This document shows, in pieces, positions 33,226 through 49,090 of a stretch of DNA of 64,000 bases. The notes beneath the pieces are model-generated. The model did no database searches and was not told the DNA's origin. It saw only the letters and a program-made list of their open reading frames with translations. Made by a program: the position numbers and the translations under genes. The stretch spans positions 825,940-889,939 of the forward strand of contig NW_006768781.1 in assembly GCF_000204055.1 (NCBI RefSeq), read 5' to 3'. Position 1 is the stretch's first letter, and every line of letters begins with the position of its first letter. Source of the stretch: Melampsora larici-populina 98AG31. Its lineage: Eukaryota; Basidiomycota; Pucciniomycetes; Pucciniales; Melampsoraceae.

Positions 33226-35744
33226 AATGAAAAGTATTGCCGTTTTTTTATTTTTTATGTATTTGGTTTGAGGGTTCTTTGTTTGTTTGAGGATTTATAC
33301 ATCTATGTTTCTTGCAGATGGTTCCTTCTTTTGACTAAGTTTTCTTGTAGATAGAATTATATGAGGTTCGAAATGCATTTGTAAAGAACATTGATTTATT
33401 GTTTCCACTTCCTCTGATCCACACACGTCCGTAGAGAATTAATCGTGGCTCTGAGTCTGAGGGTAAAGGTTTGCTTAGTACATAACTGGTTACATATTAT
33501 TTTTCTTGTTCAATTCATGGTATTGATCAGTCAGATTCAAATGGTCCGGTTGAGAAAGGTGGTGATTCTGAAAGGCTTGATCTTAGGAAGACAATTTTGC
33601 AAAATGTGAGACTTTTTAATTGAACACACTTTCCAAGTACCTCCCTGAGCAAAACCGATCAAGCCTCGTTTTCGAGAGAGGCACTTCGCTGAGTGTAAAT
33701 CTCAAAAATATGGATTGAGCAAACTGCCAAACACGCTGTCGTTTTTAACAAGGCGTTGGGAACTTAGTCATTTATGGAAATCCAGATGATTCCACACGTA
33801 AGTGATAAAAAAACTTGGAATCCTCTCATTTGTTTTTGTTTTTGCGGTCATACTGATCGCACGTGTGTCGGTGTGTGTCGCTTGACAAAAAAGCGGAAGA
33901 GAGAACAGCTTTATGGGCTTCTAGGACTGAATCTCATTGGATCAGACTTGATCAACATTTACTTCAACAGCAACGTCCTCCCAGTCTATTTTTCTGTGTT
34001 CACACGATGGAACTTGTCATCCCTTGAAGGGTGTTAAATGTCCTGGGATTTGACTCAGAGGAGGGTAGGAGGCAATCCTATTGAGGCAATGAGTTATGTA
34101 ACAGATGTACATCAGATACATGAGAAGGGAAGGGGACGCGATGCAGAGTGTAAATGCTAGAGGTGATCAAAGGGTGGAGTCTATGAGAAAAAATCAAAGC
34201 TATGACAGTTCCTTAATCAAGAAAATCATTCTGAAATCATGAGCTCCGTCAAAATCTTGTATTCTGCCATTGCTTGATGAATTTATGAAATTCTAATAAT
34301 TGGTGATGTGTTAAGACTTCGACTACTTCCCTCCTCATCTTTAGTCTGCTTGTATTTTATTACACCAACTCAAAAAGATGAAGACATTACAGTTCAAAAC
34401 CATTTACTTGAATCAATTTAAATGAAGTAGAAAAAACCAAATCTATCAGAACAAATTGATCATCTTATAATTCTACAATCGAATATACTACCTCAACCAT
34501 TTATCAACAAACTCAACCTTTAACAGAAAAGGGTCAAGTTTTTGATGATAGTTGTGAATTGAACAGTAAGTTTTTTGTTTTGTATGAAAGCGTGATTTGT
34601 CAAATCTGTGCTTGTTTTTTCATACCTCATGTTTTTCATTTGATTAAGTGTTTTGGGTGTTTTTTTATGTTTCAGATAGATTGGACTCTTGGCGTTTGAA
34701 ATTACTTCTGGAAGATAATTTTATCTTTCTTTGGGATTGGTTTGGTTATTGGTTCATCTTGCGCAACAACTAGTCCAAAAGCTTTAATAGCTTTGAGATT
34801 GCAAACCAACTTTAAGACCTGTGTCTGAGACATGGAATCAAGGAGTGATCCTGGATTGACACAAACAGGCTCCAGGTTTTTGTAATCAGCGAAGCACGGC
34901 GGGGAAGCAATTGGTGATTGTAAGTTCATAGGACGCGACTGGGTTCCTCCAGATGATGAGAGACAGCTGGATTGTATGCGAGCCGTGTTCCAAGACCTCA
35001 GAAGATATAAAGCTGTTCCGTCAGAAAACCCAGCAATTCTACACTAGTAGGTGTATCTTCCATTTGCTTCATCTTCCATAGTATTCATATCATCTAATTG
35101 TAAGATCAAGCTTGCTTGAGATTGTAAAAACTGTGAAATATCAGAGAGGCCGCCAGTTTTAAGCATCGTGTGGAAATGTGGAGAAGCTGTAGTCAGAAAT
35201 GACAAAGCCATTAACAAGATGTTGGTCTATTGGTCATGTTTGTGGTCAAGGATTAAACCACACTTTGAAAACGTTAGGGGCCTGTTCACTCGGGGCAAGC
35301 TCTCCATTGCCGTCAGTTTATCCTGGATGTTGGAACGAGTGGATCCGGTGATTCACTCTTTAGTTTGAATCTGACTGCAGGCTGAGCCTCAAGGGGTATC
35401 AAAGGGGTCAGGTCAAGGCGGATTAGAAGCAGAACTGGATTGTTTTGTCAGAGTGGAATGTGCAGAAGACCGGCGTTCTGGTTTACACTATATCATACTA
35501 TATATATCTGTTTTACACCTCAGACTTTTACAGTTGTGATCGTGATATCTGTTTTACACCTCAAACATATTGGTTTCCAATTTCTGCTGATAATGATCAG
35601 GAGTAGATTTACCCAGTCAAGGGAAAACCGAAAGCTGAAACAATTGGGCAGCTCATCTTTTGGGTTTTAAGATGTTGACCTGGTCTATCGAATAGCGATA
35701 GGAAAGAAGCAGCTTCTCAAAACGTTCATCCCTAGTCTTTCAAT
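33226..35744. other. Non-coding or decayed sequence
   Basis: Includes scraps that translate as protein (for example VPPDDERQLDCMRAVFQDL near 34945) but no intact exon chain. A GGGGCCTGTTCACTCGG motif near 35280 resembles a MITE end, but its partner was not found. Confidence 0.3.
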
Positions 35745-36040
35745 TTGGAAGTGGGATGTGTTTTTCTCAGGTGGAGATATGGTTGGCTCAGAGTCAAAGA
35801 AAATGAATGGATTAAAGTTAAATTAGGAAAAGATTTATTGACTAAAAGAATGATTAAAGAATCAGAAGAACCGAATCAAGAAAAGTTGATTGAAGATTTG
35901 TTTGATATTTTGAGGTATGTGAGTTTTAAGCGCTCTCGTCAAATAATAAGTTGATAAACTGATTATTTTAATTCCTTATCCTTGAAATCAAGTCAAACGG
36001 ATCCAAATGATGAAGCTTTACCTAAAAATATCTTGATTTG
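35745..36040 (+). pseudogene. Possible TANGO2/NRDE-family fragment
   Basis: The exon-like stretch contains ENEWIKVKLGKDLLTKRM and EKLIEDLFDILR, resembling the W-x-K-V-x-L-G-K segment and the following LIxxLFxxL of TANGO2-family proteins. The downstream segment (DPNDEALPKNILIC) abuts the 3' end of MCM6 on the opposite strand. No start or upstream domain is present, so this is a fragment at best. Confidence 0.35.
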
Positions 36041-36043
36041 TCC

Positions 36044-39095
<3,052 letters not shown>

Positions 39096-39535
39096 TTGAC
39101 TTTAGATTTTTTCTTGATCGGTTCGCTTCGGGGTTTTATTATTCAAAGTCTTGATCGATGTTGATTTCTACTTCAATCCGAATGTATCCTTTATTTCTTT
39201 GACTTCTTCGTTGGTTCAAGTTTCAATGTGTAGTTCAACTTCAGAGCTCAGAACCTCAAATAAATTTTGGTATCGGCTTTCATATCGGGTAAAACTCCCG
39301 TTAAAGGTAACAATAGGTTAACATCGTTTTGTTTACGATGTACAAATTCACGTAGGGTACGGACCAGAATTCAAAAGGGTGTTGAATTGGGTGATAAGGT
39401 GGTACAAGATGGGTCTAAGAAAAGTGACTGAGTTGAATCGGGTACCTGGATGGTTGTCAATGATCAAGTCAGACCATGAAAACCGTACAGTCAATTGAAA
39501 ACTAAGTGAGATGCAGAACTTACTCTTGTGGGCCT

Positions 39536-39810
39536 GTAAGCTTTCCAAATCATTCCGACCGCTTCATCAAAGTTATCTTCATCGGCATTTCGTTTTTCAG
39601 CTTGAATCATTTTCTTAAGTTCGTCACGTTCAGCAGAGGTTTTGGGAATTTTAAGATTGAGTGATGTGAAGATGTAGATTGATGGATAATCGAGATGGAT
39701 GAGGTGAAGGTCGAGAAGGATAGCTTGAGTGAGAGGTGATGTGGGGTAATTTAGTTCGACTGAAATGAGTTGAAGGGAATTAAGATGGTAAATGAGATTG
39801 AAGACGATGA
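39536..39810 (-). pseudogene. Unidentified coding exon or fragment
   Basis: About 90 codons are open on the minus strand, with LTQAILLDLHLIHLDYPS, then KIPKTSAERDELKKMIQAEK and DEAVGMIWKAYRP, ending at a GTAAG donor. Upstream sequence contains a proline run in another frame. I do not recognise it. It may be another decayed gene of this block. Confidence 0.4.
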
Positions 39811-40180
39811 TGTTGAGTTGAATTTAAAGGTGCACTGGTACTATTATTCCTACTTGGGGGTCTTGGTTGGATAGCATAATGTGGAAGAGGTGGTGGTGGT
39901 GGCGGTGGTAAAGGAGAAGTAGGACCTAGTTGGACTTGGTTCTTTCATTCTAATCATGGAATGTTGATGATGTTAGATGAGTGTCGAGTCGACCAAGTTC
40001 CAACAACGACGTAAGAATGGCACCGAGACCGGACATACTCTCTTCAGGATCTGGCTCCCAAGGCTCCAACCCCAACCTACAAACGGGAATTGCGAGAACA
40101 GGCATCTTTGCCCGGTAGTGGCCTTGAGCATATGTTTTGACGGATCCCCCATGGGTTCATACAATCAGGGCAGGACCGCT

Positions 40181-40254
40181 CATCCCGGCTCATCCCAGCT
40201 CATCCCAGCTCATCCCAGCTCATCCCAGCTCATCCCGGCTCATCCCAGCTCATC
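40181..40254. repeat. 10-bp minisatellite, about 7.4 copies
   Basis: The unit CATCCCAGCT (two copies have G for A) is repeated head to tail. It lies about 150 bp from the palindromic element at 40408, echoing the 21-bp repeat beside the first palindrome copy. Confidence 0.95.
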
Positions 40255-40405
40255 ACTGTTGATGAAGTTGGATGATGGCTCAGTGTTCCTGAGGTCAACG
40301 CCTGAGTCTGGCAGTTGGGGATGGGGCAAACTGGGCAGGCTCAGCGTTCCAATTTGGGTTGGACACAAATTTCACAGTTTTTTTGATACTATTGCCAAAG
40401 AGATT

Positions 40406-40438
40406 TGGGCCCCCGACGTCGGGGGCCTTCTCCACGGG
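40406..40438 (-). repeat. GC-rich palindromic element, copy 2 (inverted)
   Basis: The palindrome at 40408..40427 is identical to that at 30577..30596. On the minus strand it is again preceded by CCCGTGGAGAA and followed by CCCAA and, a little further, TTGGCAA, as in copy 1. The two copies are inverted and bracket the pseudogene block. Confidence 0.9.
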
Positions 40439-42840
40439 CACTGTGAAGAGAAGGATTGTGTGCTGAGCTCTTGCAAATAATGTACTAATGTTTCCATGAG
40501 GAAATCAATTCGCTCTTTCTGACATTGTTTTGAAGATCATGTCTCAATAGCAAATCTGGACTCAAGAAGAATTGGCCTACTCAAAGTGGTTCTGAGACTT
40601 TTCCACAAACATTCCAGAAGAATTTTCCATGAAGCCACAAGAGAGAATTTTGGCTGTGTTCTGGCTCCCTGGAATTGTGGAAAAATTACATAGTTGAATG
40701 CCCTTTGCCCCTAGGATCCAAAAGACAGTGTGATCCAACCTTGCAGCTGCTGAAACTGTGAATATAATGTATTTTTCCAAGGTGAAAATCATTACATTTA
40801 TTTCACAAAATGATTAAAAATGTATTAAGTCTGCATTAAGTCTGCATTTTTGTGCATCAATTCTGCATTATCAATCATTTTGTGCATTCAACTCAATTGT
40901 TTTTCACCTTGGAAAGATACATTATTTTCAAAGTGGGATCAAGGCCTCTTCAGCTCCCCCCCTCAACCACATCTCTTTCTTCACTATGGCCTGAAAAGGA
41001 TGATTGACAATATGGAATGATTTCTTCACGTTGTAGTATTTAAAGCTCAACAAGAGCTTTACAACACCTAAGAAGGGATAATCTACTACGTATAATATAG
41101 TAGAAGTTGCCTAAAGACTGCCTTCTTCAAAGAAACCAGCACAAGGGCACTTGCTGACCACTTTGTGATAACAGAGAGAAAGATAAAGCACCAGAGAAAA
41201 TAAAGCAATACTGTTGTGTAGTATTATCCCCAGTTTTTAAGCGCAAAAAAAAGTCACACACTATGTTATTACTAGCAATACTGTTGTCAGTATTATTCCC
41301 AATTTGACTTGTAGTCTTTAACACACGTAAATAAATTTCTCCTTGCTTTGAAGGGGTGGATTTAAGTGATCTTAGTACAAATATAGTAAATAAATGATGA
41401 TTTATAACACTACAACAAAGGTATAAGATGCAAAAAGGGGACCAACAATCCCAAAATCATCAAAGAGTACTTATATCCACATGTAATAACCTTTACAACA
41501 GTCAACAGCCTCAAAAACTAATCAAATCCGCCTGAATAACCCTAAAAACCATGTAATGACGCAATGTAATGATCTTGTTACTAATGTATGATGTAATTTT
41601 CACAGCCAAAAGTGATAAATGACACAATGATGTAATGTACAGCACTTCTTAAGATGAATACAGGTGATTTTTTCCTTGTAAACTAGCTGAAACCCAATTT
41701 TTGAGATTACAAATTTTTTCAGATGTGCTCCAATTTTGATCTACTATAGTGCATCTTGTAGCCCTCATGATACTGATCATTTCTGACACCCATATGACCT
41801 ACTTCTGATGAGTGATGAGTAAGTTATTGAGTTGTGAAGTTAAGGTTTTTGGTGTTACATGTTGACTTGTGACTGTAAATTCGAGATTCACACCAATTTC
41901 TTATTTGCCTTATAACCTTTTTCATACACCTCCGTTACTAATGATTTAAAGGTTGTACATTATGTAATCCATTCTTCTGCGTTGAATGAGCTATCTACCA
42001 ACTTTATTTGACGTCATGTGACATATGTAATTAACTGAAAACCTTCATTTTCCACAAAATTCACCCATTTTCTTCACTTTTCACAGCTGCTACTCTCTTT
42101 TTCTTGCTCATATAATATGACATCATCTTCTATAACCTTAAAAATCCCGGAAAATCCTCTTGGCAACCTTAATTTCCACTACTACCACCATTACATATGT
42201 AAACTACACGCATAACCCTTGTTTACCAACTTCGAAAAAGTACCTTTCTGCTAATAACTTCTGTTTTCCCTTATCAACCTTGAAGATTAAAATTGTTACT
42301 GTATAATAAACTGTTGTTCTTTCATATTCTAACCTTATAAAACCCATAACTTAATTATAAATAAGCTAAAAACCATTTTCCAACTTTTACACCTATATTT
42401 TCGAATTTTTCTTATCTTTTCTTTTCTCTCTTTTTGTAATAACTTTGTAAATAAACTATGTTGATCTTAATAATAATTTTGAAATGAGATGACATAATAA
42501 TGAGCTAATAAGTATACATAAGCCTCTAAGAGCTTCAATTGATCTGAAATCTTGAATTTCGAATTTCCTGCTACACTGAAGTTTTCTAATAACTTGGTAA
42601 AGTAAAGATGATTAATTTTCTTGCTTGATATCATAAATAGATCACCACAACGTGTGTAAGAAGATCAATAGAGTAGGGAAAGGTTCTGGAAGAACATCCT
42701 TGATTTTGAATGGGTTCAATGTTTGATCCTTCCACTGACAATAAATCAAATTAGATTGGCTGAAGATTGATAGGCCAAAGTTTTATTCAATGATGCACCA
42801 AAATATTAACATGACTCTGGTATCTTGAGAGAGATCAATA

Positions 42841-42937
42841 GCGGTACACAAACATGAACACCCAACCTAGAAACAATTGGGTTGTCATGGGTTTTGTCCA
42901 TGGGCTTTTAGGTCAAGTGTTGAAGTTTGTGTACCGC
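42841..42937. mobile_element. Foldback MITE with TA target duplication (family A, copy 2)
   Basis: Ends GCGGTACACAAACATGAACA and, from the right, GCGGTACACAAACTTCAACA. The interior keeps GTCATGGGTTTTGTCCATGGG as in the copy at 8275. Flanked by TA on both sides. The 97 bp appear to be an internally deleted version of the 182-bp copy. Confidence 0.85.
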
Positions 42938-42940
42938 TAA

Positions 42941-43271
42941 TATCTATCTGAATCAATATCTGATGTTAATTGTGGACCAAGTTCAAGAATTAAATCAATT
43001 ACTACAAAAGATTGTGATGATACAAAAAACTGAAGCAAACTCTTAGATCTTGAATGAGATTGATAACAATAAAAAAATAAAGCAAGCTTTTGGATCTCAC
43101 TGAGATCAATATCAATGAACAATTGAAATAAGTTGTGGGATCTCAAACAAGATCAATATTGATAAAAAATTGTAATAAGCTCTTGGATCTTGAACAAGAT
43201 CAAGATCAATATCTATCTGAATTGATTCCTGATGTTAATTGTGGACCAAGTTTGTGAATTAAATTGATTAC
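42941..43271. repeat. Direct repeat pair of ~62 bp
   Basis: 42941..43004 and 43210..43271 share TATCTATCTGAAT and CTGATGTTAATTGTGGACCA, followed by AGAATTAAAT-like sequence. In between are several AGATCAATAT motifs. No coding potential. Confidence 0.75.
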
Positions 43272-43595
43272 ATTCAAATGATGATAGGCAAAAAGTCAAA
43301 CAATTTGATTTATAGTGATTTGAATTTTGTCAGATGAATCTTGGGCTCAAATGAAGTAAGTTGAGACAAGTTGTTGAGTTGATAATGTTATTAAGAAATT
43401 TCCTCAAAGGGGTACCTGAGGAGGGAATTTTGTCAGGCATGTTGTGATGGTGGATGTTGGACGTAGATTGGGAATGTGATGATTCAATCAAAGTCCAGAA
43501 AGCCAGGACATATTCTGGCTTTCTGGCTTTGTGGAAAATTTGTTCTGGAACCTTTGTGGAAAAGTTCCAGAACAACTTTGTGTTTTATAATTCTA

Positions 43596-43806
43596 CAGCC
43601 ATTCCGATATTTCTTGTCACTCCATTTTGAAAAAGAAAAAGTGAAACTTGGGGAAACCTAAGTTTTTACTCGATAAAACTTTGAAATCGGCTGTAATTCA
43701 ATGAAATACAGCCAATTTTCAGGTTTTAACCAGTTAAAACTTAGGTTTTGAGCTCATAAACATTTCTTTTCAAAAATGTGAGCGACAAGAAATATTGGAA
43801 TGGCTG
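43596..43806. mobile_element. MITE with TA target duplication (family B)
   Basis: The 211-bp element has ends CAGCCATTCCGATATTTCTT and CAGCCATTCCAATATTTCTT. TA flanks it at 43594-43595 and 43807-43808. The interior holds a further inverted pair around CTAAGTTTTA / TAAAACTTAG. Confidence 0.8.
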
Positions 43807-45448
43807 TATGTATATTGATAAAGATCGAAGAAATACAAGAGCCAGTACAAAAATAGTATTTTTCATCTGTGATTTTTTTTCAAATCTCAATAACTCAGTC
43901 AACTTACACAATGGAGGTTGATAGCCTATACATTATTGGTGGGGAAATACAGGAGCATCTTTACAGATTTATTAGTGGAACCGTATCACTTTGAAAACAA
44001 ATTGAAATTATCTTGAAAACAATTTGAATTCATGGGGTGAACTGGTGTACCAGTGAACAGTAGTTGGGGGCTGTGATTCCGGGTGATTGCTCAAAATTAT
44101 GTCAATTACGGGTTGTGATCACCTGGTGTTCTTTGTGTCAATTTGAGATTAGTTGTAAAGTGTATGTGAGGAGCGTTGATCACAGGTTTGCACTCCCCTC
44201 CAGGGAAGCAGAATGTTATTCAGGTGAGCTTCAAGCTTTTTCACATTAGGTAGGCCATTTGTACATGTCAATCATGAGACACCACCAGAAACCACAGAGA
44301 CCCTGGAAAGATTCAGCTTTGACAGAGAAAGGGCAAGAAAATTACTCAAATGTTGATAACAAGGGATGCAAGATATACATAGTATACATTCAACCCCTAA
44401 GGCAGAGTGCTGCAACATGTCACATTTCATTTTCCAGTCTACACCATAGGAATAAAGCTGAATGAAGGTCACTCCACCTAGCTCCACCTACAGTGGTGAT
44501 GACATCATCATGTAAACTCTTTGATATCACACTGGAGTTTGGAGAGGAAACAAGTCATATGAGATATAAGCACAGACAAACCCGTATCAATCCTTTCTCT
44601 GTCATATTCTTTTCCCTTCCAACTCCATTCCCTCTGGGTTTGAACTGGGTCATGACTGCAGAAATTGTGCTAGATTTACTTGCAGATGGTGTGGTGCATC
44701 TTTGTAGCAAGTCTTTACACAGTAGCTTTACCACTGTTGAGAATCAATTAAAAGAGGTGTCATTGGACATATCCTGTTATATTGCATGAGAACATGTGAT
44801 CATTAGGCATCAATGTGAAGGTATATACTCATGTCATATGCCTTAACTTTTCACAATGCATCCCCAAATGCTTATACCATGAAGTATGCCTTATGACTTT
44901 CACTCAGTTCTCTTTTTCTCACTACACCGCCAAGTTTTGGGAAAAAAAACTTCAAGGTTTTAAACCTTATTCAATTGATGTTCATGGAACATGTTGAGAA
45001 AAAAAACAGCAAACTCTGTGTTCCAACCAGAGAGCCATATTATTCAGGTTTGCTAGTCTAATACTATAGGGGGAATACTATAGTCTTCTTCTTTAGATGG
45101 TGTGCAATAAAGCAGCTTGACACTCGAAAGAACTCAAACATGTTTTGTGAAGTAGTATATCTACTGTGATAGATAGAAGAAGACTCATATGTGACTTGAA
45201 TGTCGCTTTCTGCAAAAGGATGTGTTTATGTGGAAATGAACACCAAAATATTAATTTAGCCAAAATCATACAACAGAAGAACAAAGTACAAAATATTATT
45301 TTGATCAGACAGCAAACATTACAATTATATAAGAAGATGGGGAGTTGATCCCACATCATGGATTAAGAGATTGCATATATTAAGAGTACAAATGTGATGG
45401 AAAATGCCTGACAAAACGAGAGAGATACATGCATATCCTCCGATATCT

Positions 45449-48400
45449 TTAAATCCTGCGCACCTTATTTTCCATAAGGAATGGTTGTACGGAGACTCCC
45501 GATGACGAGGAATCGTTAGAGGAGTTGGATGTCATATAGACCATGGCATGGGATTTTGGCGGGTGTTCACGTGGAATGACTGTGCTGTTTTCGTAAAAAG
45601 TCCTTGGATCTCTTCGTGGATCGACCGTTTCGTACTTCTGACTTACGAAGCGTCCTCTAGATGGAGGTATATTTTGGTTAGAAGCACTAGGATTTGGTAG
45701 AGGTCGTCGTGGTAGGCGTTGTTTTTCAGGTGTCATTAGCGAGATAGGAGGAGCTGGGAATTCACTGATGGTAAGTCCAATGTTTTCTGTGTTTAAACTT
45801 GCAGATGAGGTATCCGCTTTACTTGGAATGCAATTTACTATTTCCGTGTCAGAAGATTGCGCGTATTCGTCAGGAAATCTGGATGATCCTAAAAATAATT
45901 GAAGTTCGTCTTGGTCTGAAGCATCATTGGTCCCAGGTTGCAGATGTTTGGCGGAATCTTGTTCTTGTGAATGTACAAGGTGACCAGGTGGTGGGTCGAT
46001 GGATACGAAGTCTATGACCTGGATGGGGACATCAACCGAAACATCCGAAGAGAGAGAGCCACCCACCGATACCTTGATGGTATAGCTGACTTCCAGGTGG
46101 CGGCCTCGCGTGATGGTCAGTGCTTCCAGCTGTATTGGAGTCAAAACAAGATCAGCATTTATGAAATTCTGTGACAATCCACGGAGGAAACTTACAGGTA
46201 TCATCAAGAAATGTGAGAAAGCGACTTCTTCCCCCTCGTCAACTCCCATCCAAAGACCTTTGGCTGTGACAATACCCTGATGTCCCTTCTTGCCCATTGT
46301 TAAAGTACTTTCAGCAATTTTCTTCTTGGTAGTTTGAGTAGAACAAAATTCCGGATGCTTCGGAGCTTTTCTTTGCTCTGACGATGATTCTGTGTCAGAA
46401 TCAGATAATGGTTCTTTGCTACGAAAGACTGTCGTTGTCCTGATCAATGCCAACGTGAGGCTCTTGATCTGAGTGAAGTTTCCATCAGCTGCGGTAAACA
46501 CAAACACATATTTCAATCGCTCAGAACGGTACCTACCTTCTTTGTTCCATCATTGCCAACATGAACATCAACATGACATCGCTGACCAGCTACCCATACT
46601 GATCGATGTACTTTTGCTGTCAAATGAACTTTCCCTTGGCCGCCCATGAATAAGCCTTTTGAGGTGGTCACTTTCAATGGCTTAGGAGCACATGCTAGAG
46701 TTTTGATGGGGTCAAAATAAGGATATAAATCAATATGTCTGTAAAAGTGCGCAATTGATCGACCTCCACCAGAACTTGATTTGAGTTTAATGGAACTAAG
46801 AAAGAATTTAGGTAAATAATTAGATTCGAGGCTTTCAATTCACAAAACAAAGTACTACGAACCCAATAACAATATATCGGACTGTTCCTTGCTTCCCTTT
46901 CCAGATGCCCTTTGCGCCTTGCCCTATAGGTAATCTGATTTGGAAAGGATAAGCATGAAGACCTGCTCGGCTTTGGACGAATCCTTCTTCATCTACTGGC
47001 TCTTCAAGGATTGACAACATGTTCCGGGCTGCTTGGGTCTTTTTCGTTGCAGACTTGGTCGTCATTGGGATCTTGACTGGGTAGTGGTAAAACACGTGCC
47101 TGGAATCGTTGACAGAGAGTTCTAAATTTCTAGAAGTCAGTATCAGTCAATATATACAATGTGATGAAAAAGTCTTACCCTCAAAGCCGACAATCCTGAC
47201 CTTTGGCTCACCCAGCCAAACTTCACCATCGTTGATCTTTTTGCAAGAAAGCTGTTTATGATCTGGAACCTTGACTTCAATTCTCCCTTGTAAAAATCCG
47301 CCTTCCACAATCAAACTACTTTCAAGCAAAAGATCTAACTCAACTCTCTTCTTACTCGCCGGCTTAGCTCCTTCTAATGATGCTACATTAGTCTCTGGTT
47401 CTTTGACAATCTTGCGTGGTGTTCTATCATTTTCATGCGGATATTCGGAACCCGCTGTTGATGGACGTGACCCTCGCCTTGACCTTCGTCCTTCACTTGC
47501 AAGTTCAGCATCATGCATGCTAGATTTCGAAGGCGTGAGAAGTCGCGAAAGGTCCCGGGAGCGTTTCATTGAGTCTCCACCCACAGACATCAAAGTGGCA
47601 CGTCGAGAAAGGGAGAAACTTGAATTGAGTCCTGTGCCTTCACTCTTGCTACGTCTCATCGCCTGTGGTTCCGCCTGTTGCCTAGAATGACCGGGACCAT
47701 AGGGTACATGCGCATTGTTGGAGGTAGATTGTTTGCTTCTGTTTTGAACCATGTCCTGTGATGCTTGAGGAGCCGTTTTAGAACGTCTTGGAGAGTCCCT
47801 GATTGCTTGATTCGGTTGGGATGGTTCCGCATGGCATCGATTAGTTCCAACACTCGCAAGGTCAGGACAATCAAATAGATTTTCAACGGTCCAGCTCCGA
47901 GTCGAACTCAAATTATTACCTTGATTATAATTGAGTTTTTCTAGATTGCCTGATCTCACTCCATTCTCCTGGAGGAAGACCTCATCTGAGTTGGATTTAT
48001 GTCTGTGATGTTGAGAAACGTGATGGTGACATTGATCGCGGTTATACAGACTTCCAAGATCGGCAATACTTCGTGCGGGACGATGTCGGGATTGAGTCTC
48101 AGTTGCTTCAGCAGCCGATCTTGTTCGTTGCATCATATTACAATCTATAGGAGGCATCTGAAGATTGAAGACTGGTGATATGCTAGATTGCGGTAGTGTT
48201 TGCGAACGGCGCGGGTTGAGGGGTGAATTAGGTACAGTTGTGTATGGACGAGGAGAGGCATTGATCGGACTCAAACCATCTCGGTTCTGTCGGTTTTGTA
48301 AAAATGCAGGCAAGCGCGATGGACTGTTAGGTGTTCTAGCTGGTGAGCCGGTAGAGGGAGATGTGAAAGGTGCTGCTTCGCTGTATGGGATAGTGTTGAG

Positions 48401-49090
48401 GCTCGGCGAGTTACCACGAAGAGCAATGGCACGCAGGAGCTCAAGACTAGGGGGACCTTGATTTCCTCGCATTGCCGCCGCCATCATACCAGCCCCCAAA
48501 TATCCATCATATACAACTGGCATACTTTGGACCGGACGTAAAGGGTGAGAATGAAGCTCTTCTTGTTTTTGAGCGACGCGGGCTTTGGCACTTTCTAGGC
48601 GTCTCATATACAGCGTTCCAGGGCCTACTAGATTGGATTGGTTCGAGTTGGGATCTGATGGTTTTGACGATTGATGCAATGACAAATGCTCGACCATTGG
48701 AGGATGTGATATCTTATCTTCCGAAACTTGATGAGATGGATGTAGTTGGATCCTGGGGGTAGCAGGCAGCTTCTTCGATGCGTACAAGATTGATTCGAGA
48801 TCCTTGTATTGATCATGATGGCCCGGATTTGTCGCCGTCCAAGTCTGATCACCAGTGGGAATGTAAGAGTGTTCGGTAGGTTCATCGTATCTTGCTTGAT
48901 CGCGTTTGGTTGATGGTCGTGTTTCAGGGAGCGCAAATTGAACACATTGAGATTGATTGGTCGGATGCTTCGACTGTCCTAGATCTTTGTTATGGTGAAA
49001 AGCCGGCATTGATTTAGTACGACCCATCCGGGAGGACTGGCGAGACATCTGTTGAAAGTCTCCCTCAAAACGAATACCGAGACCAGCCAT
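45449..49090 (-). CDS. Alpha-arrestin (ART/Rim8-type trafficking adaptor), 5 exons
   Basis: Exons on the minus strand are 49090..47179, 47121..46863, 46795..46537, 46468..46196 and 46129..45449. All phases agree, giving 1127 aa. Residues 1-570 or so are disordered, rich in Ser, Pro, Gln and Arg. The arrestin N-lobe starts near VELDLLLESSLIVEGGFLQG. SIAHFYRHIDLYPYFDP, SKGLFMGGQGKVHLTAKVHR and WVAGQRCHVDVHVGNDG follow. The C-lobe holds KSLTLALIRTTTVFRSKE, GIVTAKGLWMGV and RGRHLEVSYTIKVSVGGSLS with the family's DPPPGH. The C-terminal tail is again disordered. Fungal alpha-arrestins recruit ubiquitin ligases to nutrient transporters or act in pH sensing. The specific cargo cannot be read from the sequence. 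Confidence 0.92.

Larger units (their letters stand above)
40439..45448. other. Long repeat-rich, gene-poor region
   Basis: AT-rich, with many ATGTAAT motifs between 41460 and 42480 and no coding exon I can support. Contains two MITEs and a pair of direct repeats, listed separately. Confidence 0.5.

Noticed and set aside
45799..48762. Several plus-strand frames within the arrestin locus
   Set aside because: Antisense shadows of the long arrestin coding exons.
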